This document shows positions 27,874-35,938 of a stretch of DNA of 57,152 bases, in pieces (the stretch's first letter is position 1; the number at the start of each line of letters is the position of its first letter). The notes beneath the pieces were generated by a model. That model was not told where the DNA came from. It saw only the letters and a program-made list of their open reading frames with translations, and searched no databases. Source of the stretch: Campylobacteraceae bacterium (GTDB taxonomy: Bacteria; Campylobacterota; Campylobacteria; Campylobacterales; Sulfurovaceae); the NCBI GenBank assembly GCA_027068975.1, contig JALXFN010000070.1, positions 1-57,152 on the forward strand. The letters are read 5' to 3'. A program made the position numbers and the translations under genes.

Positions 27874-27924
27874 GGAGTAGGGGCTTTAGCCCCGTTTTAA
27901 CATGGACTGAAGTCCATGCTCCTA
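27874..27924. repeat. Paired REP-like palindromes (BIME-like)
   Basis: The head GGAGTAG is followed by GGGGC-TTTA-GCCCC (stem arms 27880-27884 and 27889-27893). Then comes a second hairpin, CATGGAC-TGAA-GTCCATG (27901-27907 and 27912-27918), which on the other strand has the head TAGGAG. The two are arranged in inverse orientation. The outer edge provides the TAG stop of murC (27922-27924). Confidence 0.8.
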
Positions 27925-29235
27925 TGCCTCACCACGAATTTGGTAAGTAATATCTCCTGCACCAAATGCAGTAATTAAATCTTCTCTATACTCTTTTATA
28001 ATATTGTTGTCTTGAATAATCTGAACCACACCATCTTTACGAGTAATGCTGTCAGCCATATGCAGTTTGTAGCGTGAAAAAGCACCTTTTAGGTCGATGT
28101 CCACTTTGAGTTCACCTGCTGCCCAAATAGGCAAAATTACCAACTCATCAACACCCTCAAAACACTCTACAAAAGCTTGTAGGTTATCTAAAGTTCGGCT
28201 ATATTTATGAGGTTGCCAGATAACATTTAATTTGTTAAATCCTCTTAGCTCTTTATAGGCTTGTAGTGACTTCATGGTTACTTGTATCTCTGTTGGGTGG
28301 TGACCATAGTCATCTATAACTACACAATCTTCATGGTTTTGAATAATGTCAAAACGTTTTTTAATCCCCTTATAATTAAGAATATTTTTACGAATATCTT
28401 CTAACTTTTCACCCATCTCCAAAGCACCTAAAATAGCAAGAGCAGCATCAAGTGCAATATGATTACCAAATCCAAATACTTCAAAATCACCAAAATCTTT
28501 AAAAGTAAATTTAGTATGAGGCTCACCATGAACCAAAACAAACTCAATGTTGCTAATATCTTTAGATGGGTAGAGTTTAATCGCATCTATATCTAAAGAG
28601 CCTAAAAACTCATCTTCTGCATTAATAACACGGATTTTTGCTAAATTTAAAAAGTTTTTGTAAGCATTGTAAAATCGCTCTTCATCATACTCATAATACT
28701 CCATATGTTCAGGTTCTACATTAGTAACAATGGCTAAGTGAGGGTTAGAGTTTAAAAAGCTTTCGTCACTTTCATCTGCTTCAAAAACCACTTTGTTATT
28801 CTCAGCATAACGTACGTTTGAGCCAAACTCTTTACTTATGGCTCCTATAAGTGCATTTGAGTCAGGAATAATAGAAGCCAACATAGCAGAAGTCGTACTT
28901 TTACCATGAGCCCCACCCACAGCATAAACTTCTTTGTCACCTAAAATGGTTTTAAGCGACTCTTTTCGTGAAAGTAGCTCAATTCCTAGCTCTTTGGCTT
29001 TTTGGTACTCAGGATTGTTCGGACGAACAGCAGCAGAGTAGATGACCCTCTCTACTCCTTCTACTGCATCTTCATGATGAGGTATGGTGATTTTAGCCCC
29101 AAAGTTGAGTGCTAAATCGTTAGTGATTTCTGTCTGTTTAATGTCTGAGCCAGATATTTGGTGACCATCGTTTGCTAAAAATTTTGCCAGTGCAGAGAGA
29201 CCGATGCCTCCTATTCCTATGAAGTGTATTTTCAT
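27922..29235 (-). CDS. murC: UDP-N-acetylmuramate--L-alanine ligase
   Basis: A 437-residue Mur ligase adding L-Ala to UDP-MurNAc, the first peptide step of peptidoglycan precursor synthesis. It has the N-terminal nucleotide-binding HFIGIGGIGLSALAK typical of MurC, the ATP loop GGAHGKSTTSAML, and the central EADESDESFL and DDYGHHPTEI motifs. The length is near normal. Its stop lies in a REP-like palindrome. A wall gene (dapC-like) is found upstream on the same strand, separated by a broken hipA. Confidence 0.95.
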   Translation of the reverse strand: MKIHFIGIGGIGLSALAKFLANDGHQISGSDIKQTEITNDLALNFGAKITIPHHEDAVEGVERVIYSAAVRPNNPEYQKAKELGIELLSRKESLKTILGDKEVYAVGGAHGKSTTSAMLASIIPDSNALIGAISKEFGSNVRYAENNKVVFEADESDESFLNSNPHLAIVTNVEPEHMEYYEYDEERFYNAYKNFLNLAKIRVINAEDEFLGSLDIDAIKLYPSKDISNIEFVLVHGEPHTKFTFKDFGDFEVFGFGNHIALDAALAILGALEMGEKLEDIRKNILNYKGIKKRFDIIQNHEDCVVIDDYGHHPTEIQVTMKSLQAYKELRGFNKLNVIWQPHKYSRTLDNLQAFVECFEGVDELVILPIWAAGELKVDIDLKGAFSRYKLHMADSITRKDGVVQIIQDNNIIKEYREDLITAFGAGDITYQIRGEA

Positions 29236-29309
29236 TTTTTTGTTTTCCTGTTTGTTTATTTTTTAATTTTTTAGATTTACAATTTTATTGTGATATTCTA
29301 CCCCAACTA

Positions 29310-29822
29310 TTATAAAAACCGATATTTAAGGGCTTTTATTCTGTTTAAAAAAAGTATTTTATATCGCTCCTTTGCCTCTTGGCTCAAAAATGACTCTTCA
29401 AGTAGTTTTAAAACTTTTGGCTCATTGCCTATAAAGGTTTTAATAATGTTTTCTATCATCTTTACAGACAATCCCAACTTCTCTCCAAAGGCTACAAAAT
29501 CATCATAAGCATAAAAGCCATTGGCTTCAAAACTTTTGGTCTCATGTTCCTCAAAAAGTTCTAAAGCTGTTCGTGATTCATTGGGTAGGTGAAGCGAACT
29601 AGAGAGTAAATCGTAAGCAGGGGTTAGACCGTAGTCATTGGTGCTTCGTTGTAGCACTGAAAAGTTTTTTAGATGAGCATCTCCATTACCTACCAAATAG
29701 TTAAAAAGTAGCAGTTTAAAGTAGTGAACCATCTCTACTTTATAGGCAGGTAGATACTTTTTAATCAATGCTCCTATCTCTTCATAGGAGTAGTCATATT
29801 TGCGTATAGAATAATAAGAAAA
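29310..29822 (-). pseudogene. Truncated HipA C-terminal fragment
   Basis: The longest start-to-stop frame here is 152 codons from a TTG, but homology-like sequence runs about 18 codons further upstream (YEEIGALIKKYL). It holds the C-terminal kinase-fold part of HipA: LLFNYLVGNGDAHLKNFSVL with the catalytic Asp-Ala-His, and GLTPAYDLLSS. The N-terminal half of HipA and the HipB antitoxin are missing, and the upstream gene begins where the similarity ends. It is best read as the remnant of a hipBA toxin-antitoxin locus cut by deletion. Confidence 0.75.
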
Positions 29823-29829
29823 AAGAGTA

Positions 29830-30423
29830 CTATTTACTCTCTTCCAAAACTTTCAAATCTGCTTTACCAAGTTTTACATATTTTGCAAACATTTGAAGTA
29901 AAATATCTTTAGGTTGTACAAAATCTTGAATGAAAAATGCTGTTGGGCTGTTTTCGTCTATTTGGGATGTATCTGCTAGTTTTTCTAAAAAGTCATCTAG
30001 GGTATGACCAGCCATAACAGCACAGGCGTGAATCATCATGGCATCTTTGAGTTCATCGTCTTCAATGGTGTGGTGAAGTACTAAAAATATCTCTTTTGCA
30101 CCTTTGATGTCTTTTTCAGAGTAACGCTGAATACCATGTTCATAGATAGCTCTAGCCGTTGCTAACTCTTCTGGATCAGTGATGCTAAAACCTTTATGTT
30201 TTGTAAGGTTTTCTGCTAGTACATCAAAGGCTTGGTTAACGATGAAAGTAAAGATGTCGTTTATCTCATCTTCTGAAGCTTTTATAGCCATTTTTGTACC
30301 TAAAAGCATGTAACCTTTTTCAATACTTTTATTTTTGTACATATCTTCTTCTAATCTCTTCATATCTGCTATGAAGTTTTCGTCTTTTTTTAGTGCTTCT
30401 ATGTCTATTTCTTGTTCTTGCAT
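29830..30423 (-). CDS. Helical cytoplasmic protein, unknown
   Basis: A 197-residue acidic, mostly helical protein with no signal peptide or membrane helix, not recognised. Segments such as EDEINDIFTFIVNQAFDVLAE, YSEKDIKGAKEIFLVLHHTIEDDELKDAMMIHACAVMAGHTLDDFLEKLAD suggest a helical bundle. It lies between a dapC-like gene and the hipA remnant on the same strand and probably forms a unit with the former. The start has AAGGAACCCC upstream. Confidence 0.7.
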   Translation of the reverse strand: MQEQEIDIEALKKDENFIADMKRLEEDMYKNKSIEKGYMLLGTKMAIKASEDEINDIFTFIVNQAFDVLAENLTKHKGFSITDPEELATARAIYEHGIQRYSEKDIKGAKEIFLVLHHTIEDDELKDAMMIHACAVMAGHTLDDFLEKLADTSQIDENSPTAFFIQDFVQPKDILLQMFAKYVKLGKADLKVLEESK

Positions 30424-30456
30424 GGGGTTCCTTTTGTTTTTTTGATTTCTAAATTT

Positions 30457-30480
30457 GGTGCGATGGCAATCGCACCCTAC
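30457..30480. repeat. REP-like palindrome with GTAG head abutting a stop codon
   Basis: GGTGCGAT (30457-30464) and ATCGCACC (30469-30476) form a perfect 8-bp stem with loop GGCA. Next to it is CTAC (30477-30480), i.e. GTAG on the reverse strand. The TAG within that head is the stop codon of the dapC-like gene. Confidence 0.75.
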
Positions 30481-31595
30481 AGGGCTTTTTTAATGCGTTC
30501 TAGGGCTTCTCTTGTTTTCTCTTCTTCGTAGACTAGGGCAAGTCTTACAAAACCTTGACCTTGGCTCTCTCTTCCTAAGAATGAACCAGGAATTACTTTT
30601 AGGTTGTAGTCTCTGTAGAGTCTTGTTGTAAACTCTATTTCATCATCTACAGGCAACCAAATATAAAAGGTTGCTAGTGGGGGTTCTACGCCTAAAACCT
30701 CTTTTGCAATCTCAAAGTTTCTGATGTACTTGGCTCTAAAACCATTTACATGAGTTTGGTCAGCCCACGCTACAGCTGCAGCGTGTTGTAGTGGGAGAGG
30801 GGAGGCACAACCCACATAGGTTCGGTAGGTCATGTACCCTTTAAGTATGTTGGCATCACCTGCTATAAATCCACTTCTTAGCCCTGGGGCAGAGGAGCGT
30901 TTTGAGATGGAGTTGATGACTAAGATGTTTTTAAACTCAGTGTTTCCTACTTCAATACTTGCATTCAGTAAAGAGGGTAGTGGAGTATCTAAATATAGGT
31001 CGATGTAACACTCATCATTGAGTAGAACAAAGTTATGCTTAAGTGCCAACTCTACCCAGTTTTTAAGTTCATCCATTAAAATGGTTGACGCTGTTGGGTT
31101 GTTTGGTGTGTTGATGATAACAAAGTTACATCTTTTTAAATCATTTTCTTCTATGTGAGGCTGAAAGTTGTTTTGAGCTGTCAAGTTCATGTAGATAACT
31201 TCTGAACGTGTTGCTTTGGCTGCTCCTTCGTAAATTTGATAGAACGGGTTAGGATACGCCATAACTGAGTTTTCTACGTCATGCAGTAAAAACTGTGGGA
31301 AGTTAAAAAGAACCTCACGTGTTCCAAATGTAGGGATAATCTGCTTATTTGTTAGCTCTAAGTCAAAACGATTTTTTAAATATTTAAGCATTCCTTCTCG
31401 CAAAACAGCTTCACCTGATGTTTTTGGGTATTTATTTAAAAGTTCTGATTTATCTTGTAGTTCATCTAAAATAAACTCTGGGGTTTTAAATTGAGGTTCA
31501 CCAATAGTAAGACTTAACGGTGTGTAGTCAGATGTTGGGGTAATTGGTTCTAATAAGTTGTTGAGTTTTTCAAATGGGTATGTTTCAAAGTTCAC
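30477..31595 (-). CDS. dapC: Class I PLP aminotransferase, probable succinyldiaminopimelate transaminase
   Basis: A 372-residue class I aminotransferase. Family residues include LSLTIGEPQFKTPEFI, the INTPNNPTAS turn, the NDECYIDLY aspartate and the PLP lysine in INSISKRSSAPGLRSGF. This subgroup in Campylobacterota is usually annotated as DapC, which makes N-succinyl-LL-diaminopimelate for lysine and peptidoglycan. A nearby murC fits, but the substrate cannot be fixed from motifs alone. Its stop codon is within a REP-like palindrome. Confidence 0.8.
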   Translation of the reverse strand: MNFETYPFEKLNNLLEPITPTSDYTPLSLTIGEPQFKTPEFILDELQDKSELLNKYPKTSGEAVLREGMLKYLKNRFDLELTNKQIIPTFGTREVLFNFPQFLLHDVENSVMAYPNPFYQIYEGAAKATRSEVIYMNLTAQNNFQPHIEENDLKRCNFVIINTPNNPTASTILMDELKNWVELALKHNFVLLNDECYIDLYLDTPLPSLLNASIEVGNTEFKNILVINSISKRSSAPGLRSGFIAGDANILKGYMTYRTYVGCASPLPLQHAAAVAWADQTHVNGFRAKYIRNFEIAKEVLGVEPPLATFYIWLPVDDEIEFTTRLYRDYNLKVIPGSFLGRESQGQGFVRLALVYEEEKTREALERIKKAL

Positions 31596-31675
31596 GATAC
31601 TATAAGCCCTAATTTTTTAGGTGATTATAGCAAAAAAAATATTTGGGTTGGCTAGTAGGAGAAGTAAATAGTTAT

Positions 31676-32089
31676 TTACTTCTTTTTCTTTCTACAATGT
31701 CTAAGTTTTGTAGTTTTTGCCATAGGTATTTTTTTATAAGTGTCTTTTAGTAATTTTGCAGGTTGCAAGTTTTCACAATTAACTGTGTCACATGGTATGG
31801 TTTCAGCCATAGGGATCTCTTGGTACTCATCTGGAAGGAGCTCTGCTGGAGTAAGATTCTCATCATCACATGCTTCTCCCTCTTTTAAGTTTGGATTTGT
31901 ATTTTGACTGTTGTCATCTGTTGTAATAACAAATTCATCTAAAATTTCTATATTTGAGCTACTGTTCCCCTCTGTATCAATGTGTGAACTTACTGGTAAG
32001 TTAGGTGCTGATTCTGCATAAGTATAACTACCCAATGCAATCAAAAGTAGCACCATTGAACCGACTTGTTGTTTAACGATAGATTTCAT
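31676..32089 (-). CDS. Secreted protein with two oppositely charged repeats, unknown
   Basis: A 137-residue protein not recognised. Residues 1-25 look like a signal peptide (SMVLLLIALGSYTYAES). The middle is Asp/Asn-rich. The C-terminal half holds two 20-residue repeats: NLTPAELLPDEYQEIPMAET (about 78-97) and NLQPAKLLKDTYKKIPMAKT (about 107-126), 13 of 20 identical. Almost every difference replaces an acidic or neutral residue by Lys. Four Cys residues flank the repeats. It ends in a basic tail. Probably periplasmic; divergent from the thioredoxin-like gene. Confidence 0.65.
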   Translation of the reverse strand: MKSIVKQQVGSMVLLLIALGSYTYAESAPNLPVSSHIDTEGNSSSNIEILDEFVITTDDNSQNTNPNLKEGEACDDENLTPAELLPDEYQEIPMAETIPCDTVNCENLQPAKLLKDTYKKIPMAKTTKLRHCRKKKK

Positions 32090-32246
32090 TGAATTTCCTT
32101 CTTTTTATATTAGTTGTTTGAAACAAATATAACAATTATAGTTAAATTATCACAAGAATCTCATAAAATAATACAAAAAACTTTAAAATTAACCATATAA
32201 ACTATATAAATAGTATGATAATATTACACTATAAACTATTAAACTA

Positions 32247-32275
32247 AAATTGTGTGATAATTTAAATCACAATTT
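32247..32275. promoter_or_regulatory. Palindrome before the thioredoxin-like gene
   Basis: AAATTGTG (32247-32254) and CACAATTT (32268-32275) are perfect complements with a 13-base spacer, in the divergent region between two secreted-protein genes and about 35 bases before the + strand start. This looks like a dimeric regulator site; no known regulator is matched. Confidence 0.4.
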
Positions 32276-32308
32276 GAAGTGATAGTGTTTTTAATTAGGA
32301 GAAGTTAA

Positions 32309-33070
32309 ATGAATAAAATTACATGGTTGATTTTTTTACCTGCACTATTAATCTCAGGGGCGTTAAAAGATTCATTAGTTAAGGCTAAAAAATCTCATCA
32401 GGCAATGATGATTTATGTTAAATCTGATACTTGTCAGTTTTGTGCTAAGATGAAAAATGAAACATTAAATGATGCTTCGGTATTGGAAAATACAAGTGAT
32501 TTTATGTTTATTGTCGCAGATAAAAATGATGCAGAGACAAAGAAGTATCTTCCACATGTTCGTTATACACCGACTATATATTTCATCTCACCAGAGTTTA
32601 AAGTGGTTAACACTGTAAAAGGGTATTTAGGAAAAGATGATTTTAATCTTTGGGTTGATGATAGTAAGAGAAAGTTAGGTTTAAAGGATACTTCTAATGT
32701 TGAGAATGTTACTACAGAAGGTGTAAATCAAAGTGATACATGGATGTACGATATACCATCAGCGATGGACTATGCATCACAAACAGGTAAGCAAATTATG
32801 CTTTATGTTGATAGTCCAGACTCTAAATGGTCAAGAAAAATGATGGAGAGTACCTTATCTGATACTACTATAAAGGAGGCTCTTGATAATTTTGTATGGG
32901 TAAAGCTTCAAAAAAATAGTGCAGATATTTATACTTTAGGTTTACACCCAAAGCATACTCCAACAGTCTATTTTATGAAGGCTGATAAAAGTTCTTTGGC
33001 AACAGCTGAAGGGTATTTTAACGTAAGTGATTTTTTACAGTGGATTAACTATGCAAAATCTAAGATTTAG
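32309..33070 (+). CDS. Tandem thioredoxin-fold protein, second active site degenerate
   Basis: A 253-residue exported protein with a short signal peptide (WLIFLPALLISGAL). Domain 1 (about residues 20-125) is thioredoxin-like with the redox motif CQFC and the cis-Pro region RYTPTIYFI. Domain 2 (about 145-253) repeats the fold (QIMLYVDSPDSKWSRKMM, HTPTVYFM, EGYFNVSDFLQWI) but has SKWS where the CxxC should be. So only the first domain can do disulfide chemistry. It probably acts in the periplasm. A good ribosome site (TTAGGAGAAG) precedes the ATG and a strong terminator follows. Confidence 0.82.
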   Translation: MNKITWLIFLPALLISGALKDSLVKAKKSHQAMMIYVKSDTCQFCAKMKNETLNDASVLENTSDFMFIVADKNDAETKKYLPHVRYTPTIYFISPEFKVVNTVKGYLGKDDFNLWVDDSKRKLGLKDTSNVENVTTEGVNQSDTWMYDIPSAMDYASQTGKQIMLYVDSPDSKWSRKMMESTLSDTTIKEALDNFVWVKLQKNSADIYTLGLHPKHTPTVYFMKADKSSLATAEGYFNVSDFLQWINYAKSKI

Positions 33071-33080
33071 TTAAACTCTT

Positions 33081-33108
33081 ATTCCCCATTTTAAATGGGG
33101 AATTCTCT
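33081..33108. terminator. Bidirectional terminator between converging genes
   Basis: ATTCCCCATTT (33081-33091) and AAATGGGGAAT (33093-33103) form a long stem flanked by T-rich runs on both sides (TCTCTTT on the + strand). It serves the thioredoxin-like gene and the converging metallopeptidase gene. Confidence 0.8.
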
Positions 33109-33999
33109 TTAAAGACCTGTATTGCAACTTGCTAATTCCCCACTTCTAATACCTTTTTTAAACCATTCAACCCTTTGAGCTGATGAACCATGAGTAAAAG
33201 CATCTGGTACCACATATCCTTGTGCTTGTTTTTGTAATGTATCATCCCCAATAGATGAAGCAGCATTAAGTGCCTCTTCAATATCACCTTGTTCTAAGAT
33301 GTTAAAACGTTTGTGGGCATGGTTAGCCCATACTCCTGCATAACAGTCAGCTTGAAGTTCTACGCGTACTTGTAGTTGGTTTTCTCCTGCTTTACCTCTA
33401 GCATGTTGTTTCATTTGTTGAACTTTACTGAGTGTGCCTTCCATATTTTGAATATGATGACCAATCTCATGAGCAAGTACATAGGCTTGTGCGAAATCTC
33501 CACCAGCATGATGTTTTAGACGAAGTTCATCAAAAAAACCTAAATCTACATAAACTTTTTGGTCAGCAGGACAGTAAAATGGTCCCATTTGAGCAGAAGC
33601 ATAACCACATCCACTTGTTGTTTGACCTCGGTAAAGTACCATTTTAGGTTCTCTGTAGGTGGCTCCATGTTTTCTAAAGATGTCTTGCCAAACCTCTTCT
33701 GTGTCATGTAGCACGGTAGAGATAAATTTAGCCTGTTTATCATCAGCAGCTGGGTTACTTACTTTTGATGAGCCTCCCCCCATAACTGAGGAGAGAGGGT
33801 TAAAGCCTGAAAAGTATGCCACAGCACCTATACCAAGAATAGCCCAACCAAATTTGGTTCGTAATAGTCTTTGAATAAATGGCCAAAGAAACATAATGGT
33901 TCCCATTGATGGCATACCTCTGCCTCCTCCACCACCACTGTGTGGGTCTCTTCTTCTATCCTCTACATTGTCACTTTGCTCTCGGTCTTCCCATCTCAT
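33109..33999 (-). CDS. Neutral zinc metallopeptidase (YpfJ-like)
   Basis: A 296-residue single-pass membrane protein. The N-terminus MRWEDREQSDNVEDRR and a Gly-rich stretch are characteristic of the YpfJ/putative neutral zinc metallopeptidase family. A membrane helix lies at about residues 52-68 (FGWAILGIGAVAYFSGF). The zinc site is AHEIGHHIQ. The GQTTSGCGYASAQMGPFYCPADQKVYVDL block is also family-specific. The physiological substrate is unknown. Monocistronic, divergent from dnaX. Confidence 0.9.
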   Translation of the reverse strand: MRWEDREQSDNVEDRRRDPHSGGGGGRGMPSMGTIMFLWPFIQRLLRTKFGWAILGIGAVAYFSGFNPLSSVMGGGSSKVSNPAADDKQAKFISTVLHDTEEVWQDIFRKHGATYREPKMVLYRGQTTSGCGYASAQMGPFYCPADQKVYVDLGFFDELRLKHHAGGDFAQAYVLAHEIGHHIQNMEGTLSKVQQMKQHARGKAGENQLQVRVELQADCYAGVWANHAHKRFNILEQGDIEEALNAASSIGDDTLQKQAQGYVVPDAFTHGSSAQRVEWFKKGIRSGELASCNTGL

Positions 34000-34092
34000 T
34001 TAGGCTCCTATGATTTTTTGTCAAATTATAACACAAGTAAAATTTGACTACAATAGTAGTAATTATTTTACATATAGTTTTAGGAGTTCAAT

Positions 34093-35856
34093 GTGTCTTT
34101 AGCTTTAGCAAGAAAGTATCGACCTGCAACATTTGATGATTTGATTGGTCAAGAGGCAGTAGCACAAACTTTAAGTTTAGCATTAGATAGTGACAGACTA
34201 TCACATGCCTATCTTTTTTCAGGTTTAAGAGGTTCAGGAAAGACATCAACTGCAAGAATATTTGCAAAAGCTCTTCTTTGTGAAAAGGGTACAACCTCTC
34301 ACCCTTGTGGTATTTGTTCTCACTGTGTAATGGCTACTGAGTCACGACATATGGATATCATAGAGATGGATGCAGCGTCAAATAGAAAGATAGATGACAT
34401 AAGAGAACTGATAGAACACACTAAGTATAAGCCTTCAACAGCACGATATAAAATTTTTATTATCGATGAGGTGCATATGTTGACTAAAGAGGCATTTAAT
34501 GCCCTTTTAAAGACACTAGAAGAGCCACCAGATTTTGTAAAATTTATTTTGGCGACGACTGACCCTTTGAAACTTCCTGCAACCATACTAAGTAGAACAC
34601 AGCACTTTAGGTTTAGAAAAATTCCTCAATCTGTAATAGCAAAGCATTTAGCACATATTTTAAACTTAGAGGGTGTGGAGTATGAGCAAAATGCTTTAGA
34701 TATTATTGCTCGTTCGGGAGCTGGGTCGGTTCGTGACTCTTTAACCTTGCTTGACCAAGCCATTGTCTACTCTAAAAACTTTATTGACCTCTCTACCGTT
34801 ACAAATATGCTTGGTATTATAGAGCCATCTATGTTGGCAAAACTTTTAGAAGATATTATGGCAAAAGATGAAGCCAAAGTTTTAGACTTTATACGAAGTG
34901 CCAGTGAGTTTGAAGCTGAAATGGTTATAGATGAGTTAATGCTTTACCTCAAGGAGGTTCTTTTAAGTGGTTCACATGTTATAAAACCCATGATTATAGA
35001 GCGTTTCTTTAGAGTCTTAGCCGAGTCAAAAAGTCTGCTAAACATGGGAGCAGATGGTGAGTTTGTTCTTTCTCTAACGCTTTTCAAAATGATGGAATCT
35101 TTACAGATAAAAGAGATAGATGCAATGATTCGCTCTTTAGAAAAAGAGCTTTCAGGTGTTGAGGTAAAAAAAGTAGCTCCTGTTAGAGAGGTGCTTCCTG
35201 TTCAAGTTCCTATAGAAAAAACAGTGGAACAAAATGTAGAAGCGATACAAGAAGAGGAGTTGGTTCAAGATATGGAACCCGTAGTAGAACCTCAAATAGA
35301 AGTTCCTAAAGAGGTTGTAGTATCTGAACCAATAGTTGAAGCTCCACTCGATGAAGGTGCTAAACTTTTTAACGTTCTTATAACAAAAATGTACGATAGA
35401 AACTATGATTTAGGTGAGTGTTTTAAACATAGTATTGCTTATGTCTCTTTTGAGAACAATCTTCTAACTTGGGAGTCCTCTGCCTCTGATAAGGAGAAGG
35501 TACTGCTACGAAACAACTGGAGTATGATACGTATGTTTGTCCAAGATATTTTTGGTTTTGAGACAAAAATTAAAAATATTTCAAAGGAGTTACCCTCCCA
35601 AGTAGAGACGAAGCGTGTTGAAGAGCCATCTTCCATGATAGAAGATGAGGTACTAAACCAGCCTATAGAAGAGTTCCATACACCCCCAATAGATGATAAT
35701 GAAATACCCATGAAGAGTTCCTGTATAGCCCCAGAAGCAGGAGACACTGAAGCAGCCAAAGAGAAAGATGAACGTACCATTTTAGATGAACCAATGGTTG
35801 CTAAGGCAATAGAGTTGTTTGCACCTGAGAAAGTTCGGATTAAGAGGAAAGTGTAG
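34093..35856 (+). CDS. dnaX: DNA polymerase III gamma/tau subunit
   Basis: A 587-residue clamp-loader ATPase. The AAA+ module has Walker A GLRGSGKTSTARIF, zinc cysteines around CGICSHC, Walker B IIDEVHMLT, and sensor residues near LATTDPLKLPATILSRTQHF. After about residue 365 comes an acidic Glu/Val/Pro-rich linker and then a shorter C-terminal region. The start is GTG at 34093, with TAGGAG six bases upstream; the ATG two bases before it is out of frame and stops at once. It is not followed by recR or ybaB here. Confidence 0.95.
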   Translation: MSLALARKYRPATFDDLIGQEAVAQTLSLALDSDRLSHAYLFSGLRGSGKTSTARIFAKALLCEKGTTSHPCGICSHCVMATESRHMDIIEMDAASNRKIDDIRELIEHTKYKPSTARYKIFIIDEVHMLTKEAFNALLKTLEEPPDFVKFILATTDPLKLPATILSRTQHFRFRKIPQSVIAKHLAHILNLEGVEYEQNALDIIARSGAGSVRDSLTLLDQAIVYSKNFIDLSTVTNMLGIIEPSMLAKLLEDIMAKDEAKVLDFIRSASEFEAEMVIDELMLYLKEVLLSGSHVIKPMIIERFFRVLAESKSLLNMGADGEFVLSLTLFKMMESLQIKEIDAMIRSLEKELSGVEVKKVAPVREVLPVQVPIEKTVEQNVEAIQEEELVQDMEPVVEPQIEVPKEVVVSEPIVEAPLDEGAKLFNVLITKMYDRNYDLGECFKHSIAYVSFENNLLTWESSASDKEKVLLRNNWSMIRMFVQDIFGFETKIKNISKELPSQVETKRVEEPSSMIEDEVLNQPIEEFHTPPIDDNEIPMKSSCIAPEAGDTEAAKEKDERTILDEPMVAKAIELFAPEKVRIKRKV

Positions 35857-35938
35857 AGGGGGATATGATTTTGTAGAGTTTAAAATCTCTTGAATTTTAT
35901 TCATTGATAAAGCCTTTTCGTTTAATGAATTTATTGAG

